Shown piece after piece: positions 1 to 8,852 of a stretch of DNA of 53,662 nt (position 1 is the first letter of the stretch; the number at the start of each line of letters is the position of its first letter). Source of the stretch: Acetobacter orleanensis (GTDB taxonomy: Bacteria > Pseudomonadota > Alphaproteobacteria > Acetobacterales > Acetobacteraceae). The stretch spans positions 1 through 53,662 of the forward strand of contig NZ_LHZV01000049.1 of the NCBI RefSeq assembly GCF_001581005.1, given 5' to 3'. Made by a program: the position numbers and the translations under genes. The notes below the pieces were generated by a model, which did not search any database, was not told the DNA's origin, and saw only the letters and a list, made by a program, of their open reading frames with translations.

Positions 1-60
1 ACGCTCATCCGTGACTTTTCAAACAGGCTCTAAGGAATATATTTCTCCACTTGAAATTGT

Positions 61-80
61 AGGATATTAGAAAGGATATT
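61..80. repeat. Direct repeat AGGATATT, 12-bp period
   Basis: AGGATATT occurs at 61-68 and again at 73-80, separated by four bases, inside the AT-rich edge. It could be a regulator-binding half-site pair or chance in low-complexity sequence. Confidence 0.3.
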
Positions 81-95
81 TACGTTTAAATGATA

Positions 96-114
96 GATAT
101 TCAATAAGAATATC
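96..114. repeat. Perfect palindrome GATATTC-N5-GAATATC
   Basis: Seven-base arms at 96-102 and 108-114 are exact reverse complements around AATAA. The symmetry is operator-like. No adjacent gene start is visible because the nearest gene ends at 213 on the minus strand, so its target would lie to the left of the window, if it has one. Confidence 0.35.
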
Positions 115-163
115 AGAACTTTATAAGAAATTTATGAAAATTTTATTAGCCACAAAAATTAAT

Positions 164-187
164 AAAAAAATTCTTATACACCATAAG
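164..187 (-). terminator. Weak terminator after the aspartic-protease-like gene
   Basis: On the minus strand CTTAT (187-183), a five-base loop and ATAAG (177-173) form a short hairpin followed at once by AA and a run of seven T (170-164). It lies 26 bases past the stop codon of the 213-1160 gene. The stem is only five A/T-rich pairs, so this is tentative. Confidence 0.4.
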
Positions 188-212
188 TATTTATGCCTTA
201 TCAAACAATACA

Positions 213-1160
213 TTACTTTTCTAGCACACCAAAACGCGCATTTCTCCTAAGATCCAACACAACCGTGGAGTCAAGGAATGCTGCATTGCCGACGATCCCA
301 TCCGGCCGCGCTGGATAATCAGACAACGCATGAGGGGCAATCCAGACCTCCCTCCTGTCCCGACGTTGACCGCCTATGGTTACAGAAACGACAGACGGAG
401 CCCCGTAGAGTGTTATTGGTTGACCCCACGCCTTGCCACTCAGGTGTAGAGTAGCCTCCAGCCTACTGGTTTTCCCAGTCAGTCGCTTCCACGTCTCTTC
501 AGGAACAACAAGTTCAAAAAGGCTGGCTCCGGTGTCAAACGCCACAAGTGAGGGGCGCTCACCACCCAGATCAGCCTTAATGAGCAGCCACCCCCCTCTC
601 ATTTGTGTGGGTTGCCACTGCACTTTTCCAAATATTCTCTTATTTTTTTGGTCGCGATAAAAACAAATACGCTGGTTCCGATAATCAAGCGTTGTCACAA
701 GACCAGCAAGCAGATTTAAACCCGCAGTTCCATAGACTGATTGCTGTATTGCGGCCTGTCTGCCTTGCGTTAAAAACTTTGCATGATCCCATATCATTCC
801 GCCAATTTGTAACTGATGCTCACTCATTTGAGGCGGAAACTTTGGCGCAGCAACATCACCCTGTTGAAACCTGAGAAATGATTCAGGGGACGCCGTGTCG
901 AGTTGCAGTGCTATTTTCTTACCGTCAAGAAAGCCCGTAAGGATAAGAAATGCTTTATCATCGCGATTATGGGGATTTCCTGCCCAGAAAAAAGCTGTGC
1001 ATTGCCCGCCAGTTTTTTCAGCCGCAGATGCCTGCGTAAACGCGAAACCAAAGACGGAAATGAAACACAGCAGAAGAGAGAGACTTAATATTCCAGTCGT
1101 TGAATACGGGGGTTTCTGCAAAATATTGTCTCTATCACCTTTTTTATTAGCCCTCTTCAT
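213..1160 (-). CDS. Exported retropepsin/pepsin-like aspartic protease family protein
   Basis: A predicted 315-residue protein with a basic N-terminus, a hydrophobic segment at about 23-41 and a likely signal-peptidase site after Ala-Ser-Ala near residue 46. Two halves each carry an aspartic-protease active-site-like motif: LQLDTAS (Asp88) and AFDTGAS (Asp209). The tail GIVGNAAFLDSTVVLDL is typical of the second lobe of bacterial pepsin-like domains. The first motif has Ala where Gly is usual, so activity is uncertain. Exported or periplasmic location is inferred. The gene stands alone, looks less GC-rich than its neighbours and borders AT-rich DNA, which may indicate transfer. No strong ribosome-binding site precedes the ATG. 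The substrate is unknown. Confidence 0.7.
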   Translation of the reverse strand: MKRANKKGDRDNILQKPPYSTTGILSLSLLLCFISVFGFAFTQASAAEKTGGQCTAFFWAGNPHNRDDKAFLILTGFLDGKKIALQLDTASPESFLRFQQGDVAAPKFPPQMSEHQLQIGGMIWDHAKFLTQGRQAAIQQSVYGTAGLNLLAGLVTTLDYRNQRICFYRDQKNKRIFGKVQWQPTQMRGGWLLIKADLGGERPSLVAFDTGASLFELVVPEETWKRLTGKTSRLEATLHLSGKAWGQPITLYGAPSVVSVTIGGQRRDRREVWIAPHALSDYPARPDGIVGNAAFLDSTVVLDLRRNARFGVLEK

Positions 1161-1471
1161 AGCTTGAATTTATGTATGAGTTTATTAAATTTATACGAAA
1201 AATCACCCAGCTCTACATTCGCAATTTACTGAACGGATCTGGACAGCATCATTCACCAGCAGCCTGTTAGGCGTGAGACGTTAACAGTCGAAATCAACGC
1301 TCCCATATACAATCAGCTCTTTGTATAAAAAACATCTCATTGAAAACGTTAGTTCAAAACACAAAGACTGGCGACAGATGACAACCAGACATGACTGACA
1401 GGCCTATACATTCATATCTACAACCCATATCATTGCCGCCTTCATCTTCTATCTGAAAAACGGGTCTGCGC
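1161..1471. other. Gap between aspartic-protease-like gene and dnaB
   Basis: These 311 bases separate two minus-strand genes and hold no convincing coding region. The part nearest 1161 is AT-rich and probably carries the promoter of the protease-like gene, but I could not fix a good -35/-10 pair. A stem TATACAA/TTGTATA at 1306-1327 is listed separately. No good terminator for dnaB was found. Confidence 0.5.
1306..1327. repeat. Inverted repeat TATACAA-N8-TTGTATA
   Basis: Seven-base perfect arms at 1306-1312 and 1321-1327 lie between dnaB and the protease-like gene. The A-run follows on the plus strand, so on the minus strand the T-run precedes the stem, which is the wrong order for a dnaB terminator. 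An operator is possible. Confidence 0.3.
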
Positions 1472-2986
1472 TTAATGATGCGGGTCCTCATGCAAGACAT
1501 CAAGGTCCGCAAAACGTGTGAACTCACCTTCAAAGAACAGATGCACGACACCGGTGGGGCCATGACGCTGTTTTTCCAGAATGAGCTCAGCCTTGTTATG
1601 CACAAGGCTCATCTTGCGCTGCCAGTCATCCAATGCTGCGCCGTATTTTTCCATGGAATCAAAGGCCGTTTCCTTGGGCATGCGCTGCTGGAGATAATAT
1701 TCGTCTCGGTACACAAACATCACGGAATCCGCGTCCTGCTCAATGGAGCCGGATTCACGCAGATCCGAGAGCATGGGCCGTTTATCTTCACGGCTTTCCA
1801 CCTGACGAGACAACTGGGAAAGGGCAATAACAGGCACTTCCAGTTCTTTCGCAATTGCCTTTAAGCCCTGCGTAATCATGGAAATTTCCAGAACGCGGCT
1901 TTCTGGGCGGGTACCGACGGACGGGCGCATCAACTGGAGGTAATCCACCACCACAAGGCTCAACCCTCGCGTCCGCTTCAGGCGGCGGCAGCGCGTCCGC
2001 ATGGCGGACAGGGAGATGGCCGGTGTATCGTCAATCACCAGTGGCAGACGGGAGAGTTCACGACTGACGCGCACAAAGCGGTCAAACTCTTTCTGGCCAA
2101 TGTCACCGCGACGGATTTTCTCACCAGACACTTCCGCCTGCTCAGACAGGATACGGGTCGCCAACTGTTCGGCGGACATTTCCAGCGAGAAAATGGCAAC
2201 GGTGCCTGTGGGTTCTACCCCCGGCCCTTTGTCTTCCGCCTCGATCATCAGCGCACGGGCAGCAGAGAAGGCGATTTTCGTGGCCAGCGCGGTCTTGCCC
2301 ATGGCAGGACGTCCGGCAAGAATCATCAGATCTGATGGATGCAGACCGCCGGTTTTCTTATCAAGATCCCGCAGGCCGGATGTCAGGCCGGACACATGCC
2401 CTTCCCGCCGGAAGGCGAGTTCAGCCGTTTTAATGGCGTCGGTCAGGGCGCGGTCAAACACCACAAAACCGCCATCCTGCCCCTTCTCCGTCGCCAGACG
2501 GAACAGGGCTTCTTCCCCCGCGGCAATCTGATCAGGGCCGGAGAGATCAGAGATTGTGCCAAACGCGCTGTTCACCACGGTCTCGCCAATATCAATCAAC
2601 TGGCGGCGGATCCACGCATCATGAATAGCGCGACCGTAATCCCCGGCGTTGATAATACCCACCATGGAGGTCAGCAGTTTGGCCAGATAGACCATGCCGC
2701 CCACATCATTCAGGATACCGGAATTTTCCAGTTCAGCCCGCAGCGTGACAGGATCCGCCAACTGGCCGTTTTCAATCCGGCGAGCAATGGCATCATAAAT
2801 CCGGCCATTCACCTGATTGGCGAAATGCGCGCCGGTCAGAAAGTCCGAAACGCGGTCATACGCCCGGTTGTTTGTCAGCAGCGCGCCCAGAAGGGCCTGC
2901 TCTGCTTCCAGATTGGCAGGAGGATGGCGAAGGGAGAGCGACAGAAGCGTTTCTTCTTCCTGTCGCGCGGGTTGGGTCTGGGTCAT
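1472..2986 (-). CDS. dnaB: Replicative DNA helicase DnaB
   Basis: Hexameric 5'-3' helicase that unwinds DNA at the replication fork and recruits primase. The N-terminal domain (about 25-130, starting PPANLEAEQALLGALL) is followed by the RecA-like motor: Walker A GRPAMGKT near 225-232, FSLEMS near 266-271, Walker B VVDYLQLM near 346-353, and the late motif ALSQLSRQVE. About 504 residues is slightly longer than E. coli DnaB (471), with a small insertion between Walker A and FSLEMS. I chose the ATG at 2986; a GTG two codons upstream (2992) is equally in frame. No intein is present. It is transcribed away from the gmk-hldE group. Confidence 0.97.
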   Translation of the reverse strand: MTQTQPARQEEETLLSLSLRHPPANLEAEQALLGALLTNNRAYDRVSDFLTGAHFANQVNGRIYDAIARRIENGQLADPVTLRAELENSGILNDVGGMVYLAKLLTSMVGIINAGDYGRAIHDAWIRRQLIDIGETVVNSAFGTISDLSGPDQIAAGEEALFRLATEKGQDGGFVVFDRALTDAIKTAELAFRREGHVSGLTSGLRDLDKKTGGLHPSDLMILAGRPAMGKTALATKIAFSAARALMIEAEDKGPGVEPTGTVAIFSLEMSAEQLATRILSEQAEVSGEKIRRGDIGQKEFDRFVRVSRELSRLPLVIDDTPAISLSAMRTRCRRLKRTRGLSLVVVDYLQLMRPSVGTRPESRVLEISMITQGLKAIAKELEVPVIALSQLSRQVESREDKRPMLSDLRESGSIEQDADSVMFVYRDEYYLQQRMPKETAFDSMEKYGAALDDWQRKMSLVHNKAELILEKQRHGPTGVVHLFFEGEFTRFADLDVLHEDPHH

Positions 2987-3022
2987 ACTCACGCCATGGG
3001 TTCTATCAGATCTTGATACACA

Positions 3023-3096
3023 CGTCTTGCGGCATTACCGACAAGACGCATGCGCCCCCGCTACATGCGGGAGAGGGTCTGGCAGCAACCAGACCC
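3023..3096. repeat. Two stem-loops between dnaB and the AGE epimerase
   Basis: CGTCTTG (3023-3029) pairs with CAAGACG (3042-3048) around a 12-base loop, and GGGTCTGG (3075-3082) pairs perfectly with CCAGACCC (3089-3096) around CAGCAA. They lie in the 134-base gap after the epimerase stop and before dnaB. On the minus strand neither is followed by a T-run, so they may be a factor-dependent terminator, mRNA-end stabilisers or a leader structure for dnaB. Confidence 0.45.
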
Positions 3097-3120
3097 AGAG
3101 TCTCATGCACTCAAACCAGC

Positions 3121-4341
3121 CTAAAGACCGGAATAAGAGGGTTTTGTAGCCAGATTTGCCGCCTGATTAAGTGAATCAAACGCGGTGATGATGTGGTAGA
3201 GCGAACTGGTGGGAATTTTTGTCACCGTAGGCGCGCCCGCCGCATCAAGCTGGTCTACCCATGTGCCGACGGGGCAGCCTGTAAAGTAATCGTCCAACAA
3301 ATTAGTTGCCAGACGCGCCGCTATGCCGCGACTGTCCTGCTTGTCCTGACACAAGATGCCACGCAGGGCCTCCCCCTGCACCCACAGACGCGAGCCACCC
3401 CGAAGGATCGTGCCGTCCCGGCGCAGCACATCCCGCACCCGGCCTGTTTCCGGCACAAGGCCAAAACGTGTGGCAAAGCTGGCAAGCCGCATGGCGGGTT
3501 CGGACGTGTCCACCCCGGCCAGACGATGATATTCGCCCAGCAGCCAGACCCATTCAAAGTGATGCCCCGGCTCCACCCACTGCCCGTCCTCACCCGCTAC
3601 GGGTTGCCAGTCCTTTGTAAAGAACTCGCCGAGCGTGCCCGTAACAGGCTCAAAAAAATGCGTGCGGAACAAGCGGTATAGCGTATGGGCCAAAGCCAGA
3701 TCAGCCTCATGCTCCGTCGTGACATACAGGGCCAGAACCGCTTCCAGCAGATGCATGTGGGGGTTCTGCTGCCGCGCAGCACCATCATCGGGCAGGCAGT
3801 TGAGAAAGCCACCTTCCGGCGTAGACATGTGCTGCTGAATCCAGCCCAGCGTTTCCCGCGCAAGAGCTTCCGCCCGGCCAGAGCCTTCCAGCCGCCCGTA
3901 CCAAGCTAGCGCGAACACGACAAAAGCGAGGTCATACAGGTCCGCCGTACCATCCAGCACAGCGCCTTCCCGCGTGAGGGTCCGCGCCCAACTGCCGTCC
4001 TCCCCATGCGCCCGCTGCATGAAGCGGAAAATACCGTGAGCGCGAGATACACCTTCTTCCCACCCCTGCAACGCGGCCCATGAGAACGCAAACAACTGCC
4101 GCGCCTGCACTCGCAACCGCTTGAAGGGCGGCAGAGCGGGAACGCCCGCCAGAGTCAGACATTCCTGTGCGCCGAGGGCCGCCATATCCTGCGCGATGCC
4201 ATCACACCCCGTTGTGGCCCATAAGGGGAGCGCCTTCTGGAACAGCCAGTTAGAAAATCGGTCCCGTACCGCCACCAGCGGCACCGGCGCGCCGTCTGTC
4301 CGCGCATCTGTCAAAGGGGCAGGAGGACGTGTGCTGCTCAT
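3121..4341 (-). CDS. AGE-family sugar epimerase/isomerase
   Basis: Member of the N-acylglucosamine 2-epimerase family, (alpha/alpha)6-barrel enzymes that interconvert aldoses, ketoses or 2-epimers such as mannose and fructose or glucose. Family features seen in the 406-residue product: GTADLYDLAFVVFA near 131-144, QNPHMHLLEA near 192-201, EPGHHFEWVWLL near 257-268 and SSLYHI near the end, supplying the conserved active-site histidines and acids. The start overlaps the hldE stop in an ATGA (4338-4341), so translation is probably coupled. Context suggests work on a cell-surface sugar or its precursor, but the substrate cannot be read from sequence. Mannose-6-phosphate isomerase-like activity is one possibility. 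Confidence 0.85.
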   Translation of the reverse strand: MSSTRPPAPLTDARTDGAPVPLVAVRDRFSNWLFQKALPLWATTGCDGIAQDMAALGAQECLTLAGVPALPPFKRLRVQARQLFAFSWAALQGWEEGVSRAHGIFRFMQRAHGEDGSWARTLTREGAVLDGTADLYDLAFVVFALAWYGRLEGSGRAEALARETLGWIQQHMSTPEGGFLNCLPDDGAARQQNPHMHLLEAVLALYVTTEHEADLALAHTLYRLFRTHFFEPVTGTLGEFFTKDWQPVAGEDGQWVEPGHHFEWVWLLGEYHRLAGVDTSEPAMRLASFATRFGLVPETGRVRDVLRRDGTILRGGSRLWVQGEALRGILCQDKQDSRGIAARLATNLLDDYFTGCPVGTWVDQLDAAGAPTVTKIPTSSLYHIITAFDSLNQAANLATKPSYSGL

Positions 4342-5771
4342 GATGCTTGTATCCGTCCAATAGTGGCTGTTGTGGAATGTCCCTGCGCCAGATTAGCAAG
4401 CACCAATCGGCCGCCATTGCCCATGACAAGATCCGCCCCCACAACCTGCTCCGGCTTATAATCCGCCCCTTTAATCAGCACATCCGGCATAAGTGCCCGG
4501 ATAGTTTCCAGAGGTGTGTCTTCATCAAAAGACACGACCGCATCGACATAGCGGATGGCGGCCATGACGCGAGCACGGGATTCCAGGTCATTCACGGGCC
4601 GCATCGGGCCTTTCAGGCGGCTGACACTGGCATCCGTATTGAGGGCGACCACCAGCCTGTCACACGCCGCGCGGGCTTCCGCCAGCAGACCGACATGGCC
4701 GGGGTGGATAATGTCAAAACACCCGTTGGTAAAACCAACTTTCAGCCCTTGCGCCTGCCAGCGCCGCACCTGTGCGCAGGCGGCGGATAGGGGCAGAAGA
4801 TGCGGCATGTCATCCGGGCCAGACTGTTCTTCGAGCTCGTGCAGCACTTCCTGAATGTCCGCCGTGGCCGTGCCCAGCTTGCCCACCACGACACCCGCCG
4901 CGGCATTGGCCACACGCATGGCCTGCTCGAACGACATCCCGGACCCAACGCCAAGCGCCATGGTGGCGATCACCGTATCGCCCGCACCGGAAACATCGAA
5001 CACTTCCCGCGCCCGTGCAGGGACGGACAGAGCCGGGGCATCCTGCCGCACCAGCATCATCCCTTTTTCGGACCGGGTGGCGAGAATGGCCGTGGCATCC
5101 GCCTGCGCCATAACAGCGCGGGCGGCCAGTTCCGCCTGCGCTTCCGTCCCCACTGGCATACCGGAGGCCAGAGCCAGCTCCTTCGCGTTGGGCGTGATGC
5201 AGGTCGCCCCACGATACTGGGTGTAATCCGCAGTTTTGGGGTCCACAAACACCGGAACCCCACGGGCACGGGCTACGGCAAAGATATGCGTCAGCACAGT
5301 AGGGTTGCACACGCCCTTGCCGTAATCAGACACCACAACGGCCTGAACCCGCTCAATCTGTGCATCAATCGCGCGGCACAGCGCCTCGGCTTCCTCCGGC
5401 TGGAGCGGGCTTCGGCTTTCCTCATCCGCACGCACCACCTGCTGGTTCACGGCAATAAACCGTGTCTTGCAGATGGTGGGGCGCATGGCGGAACAGACGG
5501 TTGCGTCTACCACACCAGCCTGATGCACAAGAGCATTGCGCAGTACGGCCCCGGCATCATCCTGCCCCACCAGCCCGACCAGAATGGCGCGGCCACCCAG
5601 AGAAATGATGTTATTGGCAACGTTCCCAGCCCCGCCGGGCATTTCCCGCCGAGACTCCAGCAACAGCACTGGCACCGGAGCTTCTGGTGAGATGCGTTCC
5701 ATGGAACCGTACAGGAAGCGGTCCAGCATCACGTCCCCAAGGCAGAGAACCGAAACTGACGAAAAATCCAT
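4338..5771 (-). CDS. hldE: Bifunctional heptose 7-phosphate kinase / heptose 1-phosphate adenylyltransferase
   Basis: Makes ADP-heptose for the LPS inner core in the cytoplasm. The N-terminal half (about 1-310) is a PfkB/ribokinase-fold kinase with the DVSGAGDT anion-hole and catalytic-base motif near 259-266. The C-terminal half (about 340-477) is a cytidylyltransferase-fold domain with NGCFDIIHPGH near 349-359. At 477 residues it matches full-length fused HldE. It starts five bases after the gmk stop and overlaps the epimerase start by four bases, so gmk-hldE-epimerase is a likely transcription unit. The GmhA and GmhB partner enzymes are not in the window. Confidence 0.97.
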   Translation of the reverse strand: MDFSSVSVLCLGDVMLDRFLYGSMERISPEAPVPVLLLESRREMPGGAGNVANNIISLGGRAILVGLVGQDDAGAVLRNALVHQAGVVDATVCSAMRPTICKTRFIAVNQQVVRADEESRSPLQPEEAEALCRAIDAQIERVQAVVVSDYGKGVCNPTVLTHIFAVARARGVPVFVDPKTADYTQYRGATCITPNAKELALASGMPVGTEAQAELAARAVMAQADATAILATRSEKGMMLVRQDAPALSVPARAREVFDVSGAGDTVIATMALGVGSGMSFEQAMRVANAAAGVVVGKLGTATADIQEVLHELEEQSGPDDMPHLLPLSAACAQVRRWQAQGLKVGFTNGCFDIIHPGHVGLLAEARAACDRLVVALNTDASVSRLKGPMRPVNDLESRARVMAAIRYVDAVVSFDEDTPLETIRALMPDVLIKGADYKPEQVVGADLVMGNGGRLVLANLAQGHSTTATIGRIQAS

Positions 5772-5776
5772 AACCT

Positions 5777-6427
5777 TCAGGCTCCGAATGTGTGCACAAA
5801 CTCCGCCAGCCCCGTCTGCCGCCGCGTGAGCAGACGTCCGGCTGTCAGCACCGCACGGGCTTCAAAAATCGCGCGGTCCAGTTCTGTATTCACCACCACA
5901 TGATCAAACTCCCGCCAATGGGAAATTTCATCCCGCGCGGCGGCCATGCGGCGAGCAATTTCATCCGGGTGGTCCGACGCGCGGGAATGCAGGCGGCGCT
6001 CCAGTTCAGCCAGAGAAGGCGGAAGCACAAACAGGCTCACCACATCATCCGGCAGGGCCGCGCGAATCTGCTGGTGGCCCTGCCAGTCGATATCAAACAC
6101 CATATCGTGCCCGGCGTTCAGCGCCTCTTCCACCGGACCGCGCGGCGTGCCGTATCCCCGGCCGAAAACCGTGGCCCATTCCAGCAACTCGTTCTGGGCC
6201 GCCATCTCCTCAAATTGTTCCATAGTGCGGAAGTGGTAATGCACACCTTCCTTTTCACCGGGGCGCGGCTGGCGCGTGGTGACGGACACAGAATGCCGCA
6301 GCTTGGGTTCGGACGCCCGCAGCGCATTGGCAATAGTGGATTTCCCGGCCCCGGACGGTGCGGAGATTACAAAGCACACCCCCCGCCGCTTGATGGTCTT
6401 ACCCTGTTCAGCCGCTGCGTCAGACAT
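5777..6427 (-). CDS. gmk: Guanylate kinase
   Basis: Phosphorylates GMP to GDP with ATP in the cytoplasm, an essential step for GTP and dGTP supply. The 216-residue protein has the P-loop APSGAGKST at about 23-31 and the GMP-binding signature SVTTRQPRPGEKEGVHYHF near 48-66. Length is normal for the family. It leads the gmk-hldE-epimerase group and is divergent from the dehydrogenase at 6548, with a shared 120-base promoter region. The usual E. coli neighbour rpoZ is instead next to rsh at 50140. Confidence 0.97.
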   Translation of the reverse strand: MSDAAAEQGKTIKRRGVCFVISAPSGAGKSTIANALRASEPKLRHSVSVTTRQPRPGEKEGVHYHFRTMEQFEEMAAQNELLEWATVFGRGYGTPRGPVEEALNAGHDMVFDIDWQGHQQIRAALPDDVVSLFVLPPSLAELERRLHSRASDHPDEIARRMAAARDEISHWREFDHVVVNTELDRAIFEARAVLTAGRLLTRRQTGLAEFVHTFGA

Positions 6428-6547
6428 CCTGCCGTTCCACCCTGTTCACTATTCTCAACTCACACTCCACCCGGCGTCTCTGCCACAAGTGCCGTCTGGG
6501 TGCCATAATGGGGAGTTCTTCTAACAGTCTCAGGGTAAGAGGGCGAC

Positions 6548-7366
6548 ATGAAACACGATACCGTTCTGATTACCGGCGCGTCATCCGGCCTTGGACGTTC
6601 GCTGGCACTCACACTGGCCCGGCCGGGCCGCAGGTTGTTTCTGGGCGGCCGCAACCGAGACCGCCTGACAGAAACAGCCCGCCTATGCATCTCCCGTGGT
6701 GCCGCAGCGGATATCCGACTCTGTGACGTAACGGACCGCAACGGCATGGAAGACTGGGTGCACAGCGCCGGCCCGCTGGACATGGTTCTGGCCTGCGCAG
6801 GCATTACCGGTGGCACCCGCCGCGCCACCGCGCCCGACGGTGCCCCCTATGAGCCGGATGCACAGGCGCGCCGGATGTTTGCCACCAATGTGGAGGGCGT
6901 GCTGAACACCGTGCTGCCTGCACTCCATGTCATGCAGGGCCAGCCGCGCGCGGCGGATGGCCTGCGCGGGCGGATTTGCGCCATTTCCTCCGTCGCGGGC
7001 ATTGTCTCCTACCCCGGAACACCGTCCTACAGCGCCTCCAAGGCCGCCGTGGACCGCTTTATGGTGGCAACCGGCGGGAACATGAAGCAGGCGGGTATTT
7101 TGCTCACCTCCGTTGTCTGCGGGTTTCTCAACACGCCCATGGTGGCGGGTAATCACTTCCCCATGCCGGGGCTGACGGACGTGGATAACGCCAGCCGCCG
7201 CATTCTGCGTGGACTCAGGCGGAATGAACGGCGCATTGTGTTCCCACGCTGGCTGGTAGCCGGGTCCCGCTTTATGGACCTCCTGCCCATCCGTCTGGCG
7301 GAAGCCTATTACACCAACCAGCCCACCGGGGCAGCGGGCAGCATGCCGGAACCGGACCTGTCCTGA
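6548..7366 (+). CDS. SDR-family oxidoreductase
   Basis: A 272-residue classical short-chain dehydrogenase/reductase with a Rossmann fold. Visible motifs: TGASSGLG at about 9-16 for NAD(P) binding, CAG in place of NAG at 83-85, Asn114, Ser147/148 and the catalytic YSASK with Tyr161 and Lys165. GGRNRDRL after strand 2 suggests an NADP preference (inference). A good ribosome-binding site (AAGAGGG) precedes the ATG. Substrate unknown. The permease that follows 79 bases later may be co-transcribed, but no functional link is evident. Confidence 0.88.
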   Translation: MKHDTVLITGASSGLGRSLALTLARPGRRLFLGGRNRDRLTETARLCISRGAAADIRLCDVTDRNGMEDWVHSAGPLDMVLACAGITGGTRRATAPDGAPYEPDAQARRMFATNVEGVLNTVLPALHVMQGQPRAADGLRGRICAISSVAGIVSYPGTPSYSASKAAVDRFMVATGGNMKQAGILLTSVVCGFLNTPMVAGNHFPMPGLTDVDNASRRILRGLRRNERRIVFPRWLVAGSRFMDLLPIRLAEAYYTNQPTGAAGSMPEPDLS

Positions 7367-7445
7367 GCCACCGCTGCCCCACACGTAACCGCTCACGCGG
7401 ATGGTCCGTTTTTTCAGGACACCTCGTTTCAGGACTTTATTCGGC

Positions 7446-8852
7446 ATGACCAAGCCTCCGGCCCCCTCTGGCCAGCCCAGTTCTCCAGACCCCAGCCAAC
7501 CGGCCTCTGCGCAGGCCCGACGGCGCGCGCCGTCGCGCCTGATGGAAGAGCTTTCCGAAGCCTCTGTGCGGGAGCCTGTGCCTGCCGCGCAGAAAACCAT
7601 GGCTCTGGACAAGGTGTTCTGGAGCCACTTTTCCCCCAATCTGGGGCCGGGCGGCTGGGTGACGGGAGCGTTGCTGGTCAGTCTGGGGCTGGATTTTAAA
7701 ACCGGGGTGCTGGCCGTGCTGCTGGGCAATCTGATTGGCGCCCTGCCAGTTGCCCTTGCTGCCTCCATTGGCCCGGCCACGGGCCTGACGCAGATGGAAG
7801 CCTCCCGCCGCGCCCTCGGGCGGTTGGGGGTGCGTCCTCCCGCGTTCCTCAACTGGATTTACTGCGTGGGGTGGGACGCGGTGAACAACGTGCCCGCCGC
7901 CACTGCCCTGATGGCGCTGTTGATGCTGGCGGGTCTCGCCCTACCCTTCTGGCTGGCGCTGGCGGTTCTGGCCTCCGTGCAAATGGTGGCCTCCATTTAC
8001 GGGCACCATGTGGTGCAGGCCGTGCAGAAATATCTGGGCGGGTTGCTGCTGGTCGTCTTCATTCTGATGGGCGTGGTGTTTGCCATGCGGGGGGCTGCCC
8101 CTCTTGCCGCGCACCACCCGGTCAGCCTGTCCACCTTCCTGCTGGCCATGGGAATTCTGGTTAGTTTCAATTTATCTTGGGCGTCCTATTCCTCGGACTA
8201 CACGCGCTATCTGCCAGCCGACACCAACCCGAAAAAGGTGGTCTGGCTGGCTCTGGCCGGGTTGCTGAGTTCCGCCATTCCCTTCCAGATTCTGGGGCTG
8301 ATCAGTGCTGGGAGTGTCGCCAATCCGTCTCCCACCGCCGTCATTGCCTCGCTCCAGCAGGCGATGGGGCCGCTGGGGGCTGTGGCGCTGGCGGCCATTG
8401 CGCTCTCCTCCATCACCGGTAATTCATTTAACGATAATACAGCCAGCTACAGCCTGATTTCCGCAGGTCTGCACGTCCCGCGTGTGACGGCCGCCATTCT
8501 GACCGCCCTGCTGGGCTACGGTCTGGCCGTGGCGGGTGCGGGGCGTTACGCCTCGCTCTATACGGACTATCTGCTGGTCACGCTGTACTGGATTGCGCCG
8601 TGGATCGGCATTGTGCTGGCCGACTGGTATTGCGGCACCCGCCAGCCGCGCCCGGTGCCACCGGGCTGGACCTATGGGGCCACGATTTTTGCCGTGACCT
8701 CCGTGCTGACCATCCTGCTGTTTTCAGACAGCCAGCTTTACACCGGCCCCATCGCCCGCTGGCTGGGCGGCGCTGATATCGGCTCTTACGTGGGCTTCTT
8801 TGTGGCTGGTGGCTGGTATGTGCTGGGCATGCGTTCCCGCGCCAGTTCATAA
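7446..8852 (+). CDS. NCS1-family purine/cytosine permease
   Basis: Inner-membrane nucleobase-cation symporter with about 12 transmembrane helices after a polar N-terminal tail. The start of the core, SPNLGPGGWVTGALL followed by LLGNLIGALPVA, is typical of cytosine/purine/hydantoin permeases. I prefer the ATG at 7446, with CAGGA about 11 bases upstream, over an in-frame ATG at 7401, which overlaps a small hairpin and T-run; from 7446 the product is 468 residues. The last 67 bases overlap the convergent rlmB gene. The exact substrate cannot be decided. Confidence 0.85.
   Translation: MTKPPAPSGQPSSPDPSQPASAQARRRAPSRLMEELSEASVREPVPAAQKTMALDKVFWSHFSPNLGPGGWVTGALLVSLGLDFKTGVLAVLLGNLIGALPVALAASIGPATGLTQMEASRRALGRLGVRPPAFLNWIYCVGWDAVNNVPAATALMALLMLAGLALPFWLALAVLASVQMVASIYGHHVVQAVQKYLGGLLLVVFILMGVVFAMRGAAPLAAHHPVSLSTFLLAMGILVSFNLSWASYSSDYTRYLPADTNPKKVVWLALAGLLSSAIPFQILGLISAGSVANPSPTAVIASLQQAMGPLGAVALAAIALSSITGNSFNDNTASYSLISAGLHVPRVTAAILTALLGYGLAVAGAGRYASLYTDYLLVTLYWIAPWIGIVLADWYCGTRQPRPVPPGWTYGATIFAVTSVLTILLFSDSQLYTGPIARWLGGADIGSYVGFFVAGGWYVLGMRSRASS

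Larger units (their letters stand above)
1..212. other. AT-rich left edge without a clear gene
   Basis: This block is far richer in A and T than the rest of the window. One frame is open from base 2 to a TAG at 68-70 on the plus strand and could be the C-terminus of a truncated upstream gene, but 22 codons are too few to identify anything. The block holds a direct repeat, a perfect palindrome and a weak hairpin facing the gene at 213, listed separately. It may be a recombination or transfer boundary. Nothing else is recognisable. Confidence 0.5.
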